A stretch of 64,000 nucleotides of DNA, taken from contig CAWBXO010000002.1 of the NCBI GenBank assembly GCA_963792785.1, forward strand, positions 682,001-746,000. The letters are read 5' to 3'. Shown one piece after another: positions 17,918 through 28,022 of the stretch. Under the pieces are notes generated by a model. It was not told the origin of the DNA. It saw only the letters and a program-made list of their open reading frames with translations, and did no database searches. Position 1 is the stretch's first letter. Every line of letters starts with the position of its first letter. Origin of the DNA: CAWIMX01 sp963792785. GTDB lineage: Bacteria > Acidobacteriota > Vicinamibacteria > Vicinamibacterales > CAVVIG01. The translations under genes were made by a program, and so were the position numbers.

Positions 17918-18589
17918 GTGGATCTGATCGCAATGTGGCAGCAGATGACCTGGGTGGCGAAGGGCGTGGCCTTCGTGCTCTTCTTCATGTCGATGTGGTC
18001 GGTCGGCGTGGCGGTCGAGCGGATCTTCACGTTCACCCAGGCGCGCAATCAGTCGAAGCTGTTCGCGCCGCAGGTGGCCAAGCAGCTGAAGGACGGCCGC
18101 CTCAAGGAGGCAATCAGCCTGTCCTCGTCGAAGAACTTCCGCTACAGCCACCTGGCGAAGGTGGTGCTCGCGGGCCTGCAGGAATACCAGTTCCAGCAGG
18201 AAAGCGGCGGGTCCCTCACCCGTGAAGACCTGATGGATACCGTGCGCCGCTCGATTCAGCGCGCCTCGGCGCTGACCGCGTCCGACCTCAAGAAGGGCAT
18301 CGCGGCCCTCGCCACCATCGGTTCGACGGCGCCGTTCGTGGGGCTGCTCGGCACGGTGGTCGGCGTCATCAACGCGTTCCAGGGCATCGGCGCGAGCGGG
18401 TCGGCCGGCATCGGCGCCGTCTCGGTCGGTATTTCGGAAGCGCTCGTCGAGACCGCGCTCGGGCTGGTCGTCGCGATTCCGGCGGTGTGGTTCTACAACT
18501 ACCTGACCGGGCGCATCGAGTACTTCAACGTCGAGATGGACAACTCGTCGTCGGAGCTCGTCGACTACTTCGTGCGGAAGACGGCGTAA
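17918..18589 (+). CDS. exbB: ExbB/TolQ-family proton channel subunit
   Basis: ExbB forms the proton-conducting pentamer that energises TonB. The 223-residue protein has a first membrane helix at about residues 15-35, a cytoplasmic segment with FRYSHLAKVVLAGLQEY, then the MotA/TolQ/ExbB domain with KKGIAALATIGSTAPFVGLLGTVVG and ISEALVETALGLVVAIPAVWFYN. GTG 17918 is preceded by GGAGG. It is followed, after the short-word hairpin at 18595-18666, by exbD. Confidence 0.95.
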   Translation: MDLIAMWQQMTWVAKGVAFVLFFMSMWSVGVAVERIFTFTQARNQSKLFAPQVAKQLKDGRLKEAISLSSSKNFRYSHLAKVVLAGLQEYQFQQESGGSLTREDLMDTVRRSIQRASALTASDLKKGIAALATIGSTAPFVGLLGTVVGVINAFQGIGASGSAGIGAVSVGISEALVETALGLVVAIPAVWFYNYLTGRIEYFNVEMDNSSSELVDYFVRKTA

Positions 18590-18594
18590 GGGTT

Positions 18595-18666
18595 CTTGGG
18601 TGCGTAGGTGCCTGGGTGCAAGAGTGCACCCGGGCACCGAAGCACCGTTGCACCGAAGCACCCAAG
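18595..18666 (+). repeat. Short-word hairpin, GGTGC type, between exbB and exbD
   Basis: The 98-nt spacer consists largely of GGGTGC/GGTGCC-type words and their complements. The inner stem pairs 18607-18620 (GGTGCCTGGGTGCA) with 18625-18638 through a 4-nt AGAG loop and a single G-U pair. An outer stem pairs CTTGGGTGC (18595-18603) with GCACCCAAG (18658-18666). A Shine-Dalgarno (GGGAGA) for exbD follows directly. Confidence 0.85.
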
Positions 18667-18686
18667 CACTGTAGGGAGACTTAGTT

Positions 18687-19127
18687 ATGGCAATGGACCT
18701 GGGCGGCGCCAAAGGCGGAGTCAAATCCGATATCAACGTGACGCCGCTCGTGGACGTCATGCTGGTGCTGCTCATCATCATGATGCTCGTCGCGCCGATG
18801 CTGCAGCAGGGCATTCAAGTCACGCTGCCAAAGGCCGACAATACGACCGAGAAGCCCGAGACGGCCGATCAGACCGTGGTCGCCATCGGCGCCGGCGGCG
18901 ACATCTATCTGAACGCGAAGCCGGTCCCCGAGGCCGAGCTCGCCAGCCGCGTGAACGCGGTGCTCGAGAACAAGCTCGAGAAGATCGTCATTATCCGCGC
19001 GGACGTGGATGTCTGGTACAGCGCCGTCATGGCCGCGATGGATCAGCTCCGTCAGGCGGGGATCGAGGACATTGGCCTCATCACCGACCCGCGGACGCAG
19101 AACCAGGGCGGGGGAGCGGGGGAATAA
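18687..19127 (+). CDS. exbD: ExbD/TolR-family biopolymer transport protein (first copy)
   Basis: ExbD is the single-helix partner of ExbB in the proton channel. In this 146-residue protein the conserved Asp lies in NVTPLVDVMLVLLIIMMLVA (about residues 17-36), followed by a periplasmic domain with the repeated pattern VVAIGAGGDIYLNAKPV and KIVIIRADVDVWYSAVMAAMD. The second exbD starts 2 nt after this stop. Two different ExbD subunits in one operon are common in bacteria with several TonB systems. Confidence 0.95.
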   Translation: MAMDLGGAKGGVKSDINVTPLVDVMLVLLIIMMLVAPMLQQGIQVTLPKADNTTEKPETADQTVVAIGAGGDIYLNAKPVPEAELASRVNAVLENKLEKIVIIRADVDVWYSAVMAAMDQLRQAGIEDIGLITDPRTQNQGGGAGE

Positions 19128-19128
19128 C

Positions 19129-19599
19129 ATGGCTCACGCACACCATCACCTCGGCGCCGAAGATGTGTTCACGGCAGAAGTGCCGCACGCCAGTGCGGAC
19201 ATGAACGTGACGCCGCTCATCGACGTGCTGCTCGTGCTGCTCGTCATCTTCATGGCCGCCCTGCCGCTGACCCAGAGGGGCCTCGACATCAACCTGCCGG
19301 CCGAGACGAAGAACTCGACCCAGCAGACCCTCGACATCAGCCAGATCATGGTCGTCTACACGGCGGACCGTCACCTCTCGGTGAACCACCAGGACGTCAC
19401 GCTGGCCAATCTGGAAGGCATGCTGCGCGATATCTACGCCGCCCGGACGAACAAGACGCTGTTCGTCAACGGCGCCGGCACGCTGCGCTACGGCGAAATC
19501 GTCGAGGTGATCGACGCGGCCCGCGCCGCGGGCGTCGAGCGCGTCGGGATCGTCACCGAAGGCATGCAGCGCGCCGCGGGCGTCGTCAGCGGCAACTGA
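19129..19599 (+). CDS. exbD2: ExbD/TolR-family biopolymer transport protein (second copy)
   Basis: This 156-residue ExbD homologue follows the first within 2 nt. ATG 19129 gives MAHAHHHLGAEDVF, an N-terminus longer and more His-rich than in the first copy, then the conserved transmembrane segment NVTPLIDVLLVLLVIFMAAL with the proton-carrying Asp, and a periplasmic domain (LFVNGAGTLRYGEIVEVIDAA). The His-rich start may be functional or incidental. The operon ends at a terminator about 40 nt downstream. Confidence 0.93.
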   Translation: MAHAHHHLGAEDVFTAEVPHASADMNVTPLIDVLLVLLVIFMAALPLTQRGLDINLPAETKNSTQQTLDISQIMVVYTADRHLSVNHQDVTLANLEGMLRDIYAARTNKTLFVNGAGTLRYGEIVEVIDAARAAGVERVGIVTEGMQRAAGVVSGN

Positions 19600-19637
19600 C
19601 CGGCAGTCCACATCAGCCGGCGCTCGATCGTCGCTCC

Positions 19638-19669
19638 CAGGGCTCGGAGGCCACCCTCCGGGCCCTTTT
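19638..19669 (+). terminator. Rho-independent terminator of the TonB operon
   Basis: AGGGCTCGGAGG pairs with CCTCCGGGCCCT (one T-G wobble) around a CCAC loop and is followed by TTTTCGTTT. It lies about 40 nt after exbD2. Confidence 0.85.
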
Positions 19670-19705
19670 CGTTTCCCTCCCGGCCTGTCGCCTCGCCATT
19701 CCTGT

Positions 19706-19767
19706 CACGAAAAGGCAACCACGAAGGCTGCTTCGGGCCTTCGGGCCTTCGTGTTGCCTTTCCGTGG
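19706..19767. repeat. Imperfect long inverted repeat, ACGAAGG type
   Basis: The left arm 19706-19727 and right arm 19747-19767 are about 20-bp imperfect complements built from CACGAAAAGGCAA and CACGAAGG words. The arm, loop and flank reuse the word CCTTCG/CGAAGG. It lies between two convergent transcription units, each with its own terminator. Confidence 0.75.
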
Positions 19768-19802
19768 ACACGGATTGGGCGCGATCGCAAAGCGGCCGGG
19801 CC

Positions 19803-19842
19803 AAACAAAAAGGGCCGCTCCGGCGTGAACCGGAGCGGCCCT
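19803..19842 (-). terminator. Rho-independent terminator of the TPR lipoprotein gene
   Basis: A perfect 13-bp stem (19811-19823 with 19830-19842, AGGGCCGCTCCGG type) with a 6-nt loop is followed on the minus strand by TTTTTGTTTGG. It is positioned 26 nt after the stop of the leftward gene at 19868. Confidence 0.93.
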
Positions 19843-19867
19843 GGGTCGTGCGGCGCGGGGACGGGGG

Positions 19868-20830
19868 CTAGGCGCCCGCCGTCTGCAGCTTGCGGAGCTC
19901 CTCGGCCTTGTCGTGGAGCGCCTCGGCCTGCTTGATCAGGTCCTGCTGGACCTTCGGATCCTTTTCGAGCAGCGCCTGCTGCCGGAGGAGGAGGCCCTTG
20001 TAGACCATGGCGTCCGTGTAGTCGGGCTTCAGCTCGAGCGCCTTGTCGACGGCATCGAGGCCCTGCTTCACGTTGTCGATCTTCTCGGCGTTCGTCAGCG
20101 TGAAGTTCTTCTGCGCGTTGTCCCAGAAGTAGGTCGCGATCACGAAGTAGGCTTCGGGGTTGGTCGGCTCCTGCTCGGCGCGGCCGCGCAGCGCCTCGAT
20201 CGTCTTCGGGAAGTCACCCTGGGTGTTGTAGAAACGCGCGAGCTGCAGGTAGACGTTCGGGTTGGACGGCGCCGCGTCCTTCGCGTAGAGCAGCATCTTC
20301 TCGGCCCAGTCGTAGACGCCGGCGTCTTCGTAGATCTTCGACAGCTTGAAGTAGTTGTCGACGTTCGCCGGATCGAGGCGAATCATGTCCTGGACGACCG
20401 GCTCGGCCTTGGCGGCGTCGTTGAGCTTGTCGGGACCGTAGGCGGCCACGAGGTAGTCGAGCGACAGCTGCGCGAGCTGGCGGTCGGCCGGGTCCTCGGA
20501 CTTCGACAGCTTGTCCGCGGACATCTGGTAGTCCTGGACGGCCTTCGTGAGGAGCGCGTCGTTGTCCGGCTCACCGCGGCGGCTGGGCTTGAACAGGTTG
20601 TCGTACGAGTTGCCGAGGTAGAAGTAGACCTGGTTCAGATCCGGGTCGGCCGCGACCGCCGTTTCGTACAGCGTGGCGGCGTTCTGATAGTCCTGCTGCT
20701 GGTAGGCGGTGTTGCCTTCCTTGAAGGCCCTCATCGCCCTGACCTTGCCGACCTGGCTGCAGCCAGCCAGCGACACGGCCCCGATGACCAGCACCGCGGC
20801 TACCGCGAGCGGTCTTCCTGACGATCGCAT
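19868..20830 (-). CDS. TPR-repeat lipoprotein
   Basis: A predicted lipoprotein with tetratricopeptide repeats, about 320 residues. From ATG 20830, which has a good Shine-Dalgarno (AAGGGGG), it reads MRSSGRPLAVAAVLVIGAVS followed by the lipobox LAGC. The mature part contains TPR-like units: FKEGNTAYQQQDYQNAATLY, VYFYLGNSYDNLF, VDNYFKLSKIYEDAGVYDWA, VYLQLARFYNTQGDF and AYFVIATYFWDNAQ. An earlier ATG ten codons upstream is less likely because it lacks a Shine-Dalgarno and extends the signal peptide. Such proteins usually scaffold outer-membrane or periplasmic complexes; no specific partner is visible. It has its own promoter and terminator. Confidence 0.88.
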   Translation of the reverse strand: MRSSGRPLAVAAVLVIGAVSLAGCSQVGKVRAMRAFKEGNTAYQQQDYQNAATLYETAVAADPDLNQVYFYLGNSYDNLFKPSRRGEPDNDALLTKAVQDYQMSADKLSKSEDPADRQLAQLSLDYLVAAYGPDKLNDAAKAEPVVQDMIRLDPANVDNYFKLSKIYEDAGVYDWAEKMLLYAKDAAPSNPNVYLQLARFYNTQGDFPKTIEALRGRAEQEPTNPEAYFVIATYFWDNAQKNFTLTNAEKIDNVKQGLDAVDKALELKPDYTDAMVYKGLLLRQQALLEKDPKVQQDLIKQAEALHDKAEELRKLQTAGA

Positions 20831-20921
20831 TGCGTCCCCCTTACGGCCGTGAAGTCCCATGATTGAGAGTCCTTGATGTCTTCGCTGGGCGAGGTGTCCG
20901 GGCCCCGACAGAAACCGGGCC

Positions 20922-20951
20922 AGTATAGTGAACCAAAAATTGACAAGTCAA
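20922..20951 (-). promoter_or_regulatory. Promoter of the TPR lipoprotein gene
   Basis: On the minus strand TTGACT (20951-20946) and TATACT (20927-20922) are separated by 18 nt. The predicted start is about 85 nt upstream of the ATG at 20830. Confidence 0.7.
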
Positions 20952-21079
20952 GGCGCGGTCCCCAGCCGCCCGCCGTCCTTGCCGTACGCCCAAGTTCTTT
21001 ACTATCATGCGTTTGGCGGTTGCGACCGACGTGGAGGTACGCGCACCTCCGGCCGATACCTGATTAGACACCACTTTCC

Positions 21080-23269
21080 ATGATTCGCTTCGAGGATCTC
21101 CTCGAGAAAGTCCGCGCCTACAGCCCGGACGCCGACGTGGAACTGCTCCGGAAGGCCTACGTGTTTTCGGCCTTCGAGCACCGGGCCCAGGTGCGCCGAT
21201 CGGGCGAGCCCTACCTCATCCATCCGCTCGCCGTCGCCGACTTCCTCGCCGACCTCAAGCTCGACGTCGTCGCCATCGCGGCCGGCCTGCTCCACGACGT
21301 CGTCGAAGACACCCTCACGAGCATCGACCGCATCCAGGAGCTCTTCGGCCCCGAAGTGGCCCACGTCGTCGAGGGCGTGACCAAGATCAGTGTCATCCCC
21401 TTCTCCTCCAGCGAGGAGCGGCAGGCGGAGAACTTCCGCAAGATGCTGCTGGCGATGGTCGACGACATTCGCGTGATCCTCGTCAAGCTCGCCGATCGCC
21501 TGCACAACATGCAGACGCTCGCGCACATGCCCGACGAGCGCCGCGTGAAGATCGCCCAGGAGACGCTCGACATCTACGCACCGATCGCCAACCGGCTCGG
21601 CATGAGCAAGGTGAAGAACGAGCTGGAGGAGCTCTCGTTCCGCTACCTCGAGCCCAAGGCCTACGAGGATTTGCGGGTCCGGGTCGACGCCAAGCGCCGC
21701 GGCAGCGAGGGCATGATCGAGAAGCTGCGCACGACGATCGCGGCCAAGCTCAGCGAGTCCCAGGTGTCGTTCGTGCAGATCGACGGCCGCATCAAGCGCC
21801 TCTTCAGCATCCACCAGAAGCTGAAGCGCCAGCAGATCGAGCTGGAGCAGGTCTACGACTTCATCGCCCTCCGCGTGGTCACCGAGCACGTGCGGGACTG
21901 CTACGCCGCGCTCGGGATCATCCACCAGACGTGGTCGCCCGTGCCGGGGCGCTTCAAGGACTTCATCGCGATGCCGCGGCCCAACGGCTACCAGTCGCTG
22001 CACACCTCCGTCATCAGTCCCGAGGGGTTTCCCTTCGAGGTGCAGATCCGCACGATGCAGATGCACCGCGAGGCCGAGGAGGGCATCGCCGCGCACTGGA
22101 AATACAAGGAGGGACGCGTCGGCGACCACCGCGACGAGCGCTACTTCACCTGGATGCGCCAGCTGCTCGAGTACCAGCAGGAGCTGCGCGACCCGCAGGA
22201 ATTCATCCAGAACCTCAAGGTGGAGCTGTACGCCGAAGAGGTCTACACCTTCACGCCGAAGGGCCTGGTGAAGGCGTTCCCGCGGGGCGCGACGCCGCTC
22301 GATTTCGCGTACGCCATTCACACCGACGTCGGGCACCAGTGCGTGGGCGCCCGCGTGAACGGCAAGATCGTCCCGGTGCGAACGCGGCTGAAGAACGGCG
22401 ACATCGTCGAGATCATCACCGCGAACGGCCATAAACCCAGCCGCGACTGGCTGAACTACGTCGTCACGTCCCACGCGCGCTACAAGATCAAGCACTTCAT
22501 CCGTTCCGAGGAGAAGTCGCGCGCGATCGAGCTCGGGCGGAAGGTGTTCGACAAGGAGGCGCGGCGCTTCGACCTGAACCCGCGGACGCTGCAGGAGACC
22601 CCCGCGTTCGCGGCGCAGGTCGCCGAACTCGGCGCGCAGAAGGCCGACGACCTGTTCGCCGCGCTTGGCTACGGCAAGCTCTCGCCGCGTCAGCTGCTGG
22701 TGAAGCTCGTGCCGCCGGACAAGTTGCACGAGAAGGCGCCCGAGTGGGGCGTGACGACCGCCATGAAGCGCGTGCTGGGCGCGGGCGGCCGCGTGCTCGG
22801 CACCGGCGCCGGGGGCGACGATAAGATCAAGGTGCGCGGCTTCGACGACCTGATGGTCTACCGCGCGCGCTGCTGCAACCCGATCCGCGGCGAGAAGATC
22901 ATCGGCTACATCACGCGCGGCAAGGGCGTCTCCGTGCACTCCGTGACGTGTCCCAACGTGATCAACCTGATGTACGACCCGGAGCGCCGGATCGAGGTGG
23001 AGTGGGACAAGGGCGGCGCCGACGCGATGCGCTACACCGTGAAGCTCTCGATGGAGGTCGAGGACCGCAAGGGCCTGCTGGCCGCCATCAGCGCGAAGAT
23101 CGCGGACATCAACACCAATATCAAGAACGTCGAGGCCCACACCGAGGCCGAGCGTCACGCCCGCATCGACATGACGATCGAAATCGATGACATGAAGCAC
23201 CTGGAAAAGGTGATCAAGTCGCTCCGCGGTGTGGACGGGGTGATCGGCGTCGAACGCGCCGCTAAGTAG
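21080..23269 (+). CDS. relA: RelA/SpoT bifunctional (p)ppGpp synthetase/hydrolase
   Basis: This stringent-response enzyme makes and degrades ppGpp. The 729-residue protein has the full Rel layout: an N-terminal HD hydrolase domain with HPLAVADFL and the catalytic HDVVEDT at about residue 73, a synthetase domain (RIKRLFSIHQKLKRQ, YDFIALRVV, FKDFIAMPRPNGYQSLHT, FEVQIRT), a TGS domain from about residue 387 (VYTFTPKGLVKAFPRGATPL), a helical region and a C-terminal ACT domain. Both catalytic domains keep their key motifs, so it is predicted bifunctional. Its 3' end overlaps convergent ridA by 8 bp. DksA, which acts with ppGpp on RNA polymerase, lies 1.7 kb downstream. Confidence 0.96.
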   Translation: MIRFEDLLEKVRAYSPDADVELLRKAYVFSAFEHRAQVRRSGEPYLIHPLAVADFLADLKLDVVAIAAGLLHDVVEDTLTSIDRIQELFGPEVAHVVEGVTKISVIPFSSSEERQAENFRKMLLAMVDDIRVILVKLADRLHNMQTLAHMPDERRVKIAQETLDIYAPIANRLGMSKVKNELEELSFRYLEPKAYEDLRVRVDAKRRGSEGMIEKLRTTIAAKLSESQVSFVQIDGRIKRLFSIHQKLKRQQIELEQVYDFIALRVVTEHVRDCYAALGIIHQTWSPVPGRFKDFIAMPRPNGYQSLHTSVISPEGFPFEVQIRTMQMHREAEEGIAAHWKYKEGRVGDHRDERYFTWMRQLLEYQQELRDPQEFIQNLKVELYAEEVYTFTPKGLVKAFPRGATPLDFAYAIHTDVGHQCVGARVNGKIVPVRTRLKNGDIVEIITANGHKPSRDWLNYVVTSHARYKIKHFIRSEEKSRAIELGRKVFDKEARRFDLNPRTLQETPAFAAQVAELGAQKADDLFAALGYGKLSPRQLLVKLVPPDKLHEKAPEWGVTTAMKRVLGAGGRVLGTGAGGDDKIKVRGFDDLMVYRARCCNPIRGEKIIGYITRGKGVSVHSVTCPNVINLMYDPERRIEVEWDKGGADAMRYTVKLSMEVEDRKGLLAAISAKIADINTNIKNVEAHTEAERHARIDMTIEIDDMKHLEKVIKSLRGVDGVIGVERAAK

Positions 23270-23648
23270 CCGCGATCGCGATCGCGTCGATCTCGACGCG
23301 GACGTCCCGGGGCAGGCGCGCCACCTGCACGGTGGAACGAGCCGGGCTCGGCGCCGGGAAGAACTCCCCGTACACCGCGTTCATGGCCGCGAAGTCGGTC
23401 AGGTCGGCCAGATACACCGTGGTCCGGACGATGTCCGCCATCGTGAGGCCGCCGGCCTCGACCAGGGCGCGGACGTTCTCCAGCACGCGCCGGGTTTCAG
23501 CGGCGATGCCGCCGCCGACGAGCGCGCCCGTGACCGGATCGATCGGGATCTGGCCGGAGATGAAGAGAAACGGGCCGGCCTGGACGGCCGGCGAGTAGGG
23601 ACCGATGGCCGCGGGCGCGGCGGCGCTCGAGACCGGGTGCCGGCTCAC
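23262..23648 (-). CDS. ridA: RidA family enamine/imine deaminase
   Basis: RidA hydrolyses reactive enamine/imine intermediates made by PLP enzymes. The 128-residue protein has AAIGPYSPAVQAGPFLFISG, the family segment VLENVRALVEAGGLTMADIVRTTVYLADL and the conserved C-terminal ARSTVQVARLPRDVRVEIDAIA including the substrate-binding Arg. I chose GTG 23648 because it overlaps the rpmB stop as GTGA. The open frame runs further upstream only because of the +1 insertion in rpmB. Confidence 0.93.
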   Translation of the reverse strand: MSRHPVSSAAAPAAIGPYSPAVQAGPFLFISGQIPIDPVTGALVGGGIAAETRRVLENVRALVEAGGLTMADIVRTTVYLADLTDFAAMNAVYGEFFPAPSPARSTVQVARLPRDVRVEIDAIAIAAT

Positions 23649-23837
23649 GCGGCCTTGACCACCTTGCCGGAGCGGAGGCACCGCGTGCAGACGCGCATGC
23701 GCTTCACGCCGCCGTTGATCATCGCCCGCACCGACTGGAGGTTGGGCTCGAACCGCCGCGCGCTCACGTTGTGCGCGTGGCTCACCCGCCGTCCCACCAC
23801 CGGGACCTTCCCGCAGAATCTCGCAAGACTTCGCCAT
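23645..23837 (-). CDS. rpmB: 50S ribosomal protein L28, interrupted by a +1 frameshift
   Basis: L28 is a small protein of the large ribosomal subunit. ATG 23837 starts MAKSCEI in frame; then one extra base shifts the frame, and the second frame continues GKVPVVGRRVSHAHNVSARR through CTRCLRSGKVVKAA to a TGA at 23647-23645. Removing one base of GATTC (around 23817-23820) restores MAKSCEICGK and a complete 63-residue zinc-type L28 with CxxC pairs. The rest is perfectly conserved, so a sequencing or assembly error is most likely. A programmed or tolerated frameshift cannot be excluded. It overlaps ridA (GTGA). Confidence 0.85.
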
Positions 23838-23901
23838 CTGAACCTCTACCAGCGACAGGCCGGAGTCGCCAAAACCTTAATCATAGCCCATCCCCCGTGG
23901 C

Positions 23902-24546
23902 TCAGGGCACGATGATGCGGGGCTCGGGCGGAGGCCCCTGGTCCGCGGGCGCCGACTGGTCCGGGCGCCGCACCACCCGGGCGATCAGATCCAGAAAGGC
24001 CCGGCCATCCGCCGGGTCGTCGCTCCTGGCGGACCGCGACGCCTCCTCGATGCGCCGGAGTACGACGGCCGCGTCACGGTCGAACGCGCTCCCGGCGTCC
24101 TTGCCCGCTTCCGCCAGCACGGACTTGAGGGCGGTCGCGAGGCGCTCAGCTGGCAGCGACGCCGGCCGGTGGTCGTAGATGACCCCGCGCGAGGCCGTTT
24201 CCAGCGTGGCCGCGACCGCCGCCGCTGCTTCCCACACGTCGTCGTCGACGAGCGCCTGCAGCTCGGGCGGCTCGTACTGGATCAGGAATGAGCTCACGAG
24301 GAAGAAGACCTGCGATTGGCGCTCGTTCAGATCGCGGACGTGGCGCACGAGACGCTCCAGGTCGCGCTGCTGCTGGCGGAGTTCGGCTGCCGGAGGGTGT
24401 TCGCGGGACGAGGTGAGGTACGCGCAGTCGTTGGGACAGCTGATCTGCACGAGGCGCTTGGTTCCGCAGCAGACGGGGCAGATCCAGCGGTCCAGCGCCG
24501 GGCAGGCCCGCCGGGCCCGCCGCTCACCACACAGCGCACACACCAT
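23902..24546 (-). CDS. Zinc-ribbon protein of unknown function
   Basis: A 214-residue cytoplasmic protein with an N-terminal double CxxC-type zinc finger (VCALCGERRARRACP and WICPVCCGTKR, then SCPNDCAYL) and a long alpha-helical remainder with LRQQQRDLERLVRHVRDLNERQ. I do not recognise the family by name; similar zinc-ribbon proteins are annotated as hypothetical in Acidobacteriota. The ATG at 24546 has a GATAAT hexamer ending 7 nt upstream and no Shine-Dalgarno, so a leaderless mRNA is likely. The gene lies 64 nt upstream of rpmB on the same strand. Confidence 0.75.
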   Translation of the reverse strand: MVCALCGERRARRACPALDRWICPVCCGTKRLVQISCPNDCAYLTSSREHPPAAELRQQQRDLERLVRHVRDLNERQSQVFFLVSSFLIQYEPPELQALVDDDVWEAAAAVAATLETASRGVIYDHRPASLPAERLATALKSVLAEAGKDAGSAFDRDAAVVLRRIEEASRSARSDDPADGRAFLDLIARVVRRPDQSAPADQGPPPEPRIIVP

Positions 24547-24553
24547 GATTCTG

Positions 24554-24559
24554 ATTATC
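24554..24559 (-). promoter_or_regulatory. -10-like element of the zinc-ribbon gene
   Basis: GATAAT on the minus strand ends 7 nt before the ATG at 24546, which would place the transcription start at or next to the start codon. No clear -35. Confidence 0.45.
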
Positions 24560-24852
24560 GTCCAACGTTGACCGGGACGGTTTGGCGCCCATCCTGTTGC
24601 TTTATGGGCACACCCACGTAACCATCACCCTCCAGCCGGCGTCATCAGGATGGGACATCCGACGCATCGAACCGTGAGACAGGGCGGGGCGTCTAAAGGT
24701 GAAATGCTGACACGGATAGCGGCGGCCGGCCACGTCGACCGTGTAAACGATTGTATTGAAGGCAGTTATTGGATGGATTCCGAAAGAGTTGCCTGTCCTA
24801 AATCTGTGGGAAGCGCCCGCTGCTTAGGACGGCCCGGACGTCCGATAGCTTG
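24560..24852. other. Intergenic stretch with one stable hairpin and no convincing gene
   Basis: About 290 nt between the zinc-ribbon gene and the dksA promoter. The one short frame at 24650-24892 (plus) has no Shine-Dalgarno, unusual composition and runs through the dksA promoter, so I do not call it. GTCCTAA (24795-24801) pairs with TTAGGAC (24824-24830) enclosing GGG-AAGCG-CCC, a possible structured element. Otherwise I see nothing. Confidence 0.5.
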
Positions 24853-24882
24853 TTGGCAACGGACTCTAAGTAAGAGTATGAT
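24853..24882 (+). promoter_or_regulatory. Promoter of dksA
   Basis: TTGGCA (24853-24858) and TATGAT (24877-24882) are 18 nt apart. The leader of about 89 nt contains two stems: TGGCTCG/CGAGCCA (24921-24927 with 24937-24943) and GGCCC/GGGCC (24944-24948 with 24954-24958), the second ending just before the GAAGGAG ribosome site, so leader structure may modulate translation. Confidence 0.7.
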
Positions 24883-24977
24883 TGGCAGTTAATTTGCATG
24901 CTCTGGCGGACACTGAGCGGTGGCTCGGTAGTGAATCGAGCCAGGCCCCGGAAGGGCCGGCGGGAAGGAGCGGCGTC

Positions 24978-25433
24978 ATGAAGAAGAAGACCCAGAAGGC
25001 GGCCGGGACAGACATCAAGCCAGGCCGTTATGCGGAACTGAAGCGGATGCTCGAGGAGCGGCGTCGCGACCTGCAGGCCGAGGTCCAGGGCCGGATGCGC
25101 GATGTGCGGGCCGAGGCCCAGGGCGGCAAGTCGCACGACGTCTTCGACGACGTCGAGAGCTCGGAAGCGGACATCCAGGACGACATCGAGCTGGCGCTGA
25201 TCCAGATGAAGTCGGAGACGCTCAGCAAGATCAACGACGCGCTCGGGCGCCTCGAGCAGGGCGACTACGGCAACTGTTTCGAGTGCGGCTCGGAAATCCT
25301 CGAGAATCGGCTGCGGGCGCTGCCGTTCGCCGTTCGCTGTAAGAACTGCGAGGAGGCCCGCGAGATGGCCGAGCAGCGCGAGCGTCAGCTGACGGCGCGG
25401 CGCGGTTCGTCGTCGCTCTTCTACGACATGTAA
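24978..25433 (+). CDS. dksA: DksA/TraR-family zinc-finger RNA polymerase cofactor
   Basis: DksA-type proteins enter the RNA polymerase secondary channel and, with ppGpp, reprogram transcription. The 151-residue protein has a coiled-coil hairpin (KRMLEERRRDLQAEVQGRM through DDIELALIQMKSETLSKINDAL) and the four-cysteine zinc finger CFECG...RCKNCEEARE near residues 104-130. Acidic residues at the presumed coiled-coil tip (VFDDVESSEAD) fit a DksA role. ATG 24978 is chosen for its GAAGGAG Shine-Dalgarno 7 nt upstream. Proximity to relA fits stringent control. Confidence 0.92.
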   Translation: MKKKTQKAAGTDIKPGRYAELKRMLEERRRDLQAEVQGRMRDVRAEAQGGKSHDVFDDVESSEADIQDDIELALIQMKSETLSKINDALGRLEQGDYGNCFECGSEILENRLRALPFAVRCKNCEEAREMAEQRERQLTARRGSSSLFYDM

Positions 25434-25460
25434 CGACCGGCGTTCAGCACCACGTAATCG

Positions 25461-25483
25461 GGGCTCCGCCGGTGGCGGAGCCC
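25461..25483 (+). terminator. Perfect 10-bp hairpin after dksA, no T tract
   Basis: GGGCTCCGCC (25461-25470) pairs with GGCGGAGCCC (25474-25483) around a 3-nt loop, 28 nt after the dksA stop. There is no T run, so it may be a weak terminator or 3'-end stabiliser. Confidence 0.45.
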
Positions 25484-25574
25484 GCCTCCTCCCACCGGCC
25501 CGGATCTCCTGTTTTGACAACGTTGCCTCGCCCGACCTGCCGGTCGGGCCGAAGCGGAACATAATGAGGTCGCC

Positions 25575-28000
<2,426 letters not shown>

Positions 28001-28022
<22 letters not shown>

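Noticed and set aside
23262..23837. A 191-residue 'fused' protein MAKSCEI...RidA
   Set aside because: It exists only because of the +1 base in rpmB; the middle segment is out-of-frame L28 and has no family match.
24650..24892. Short plus-strand frame in the zinc-ribbon/dksA spacer
   Set aside because: No ribosome-binding site, no recognisable motif, and it runs through the well-formed dksA promoter.
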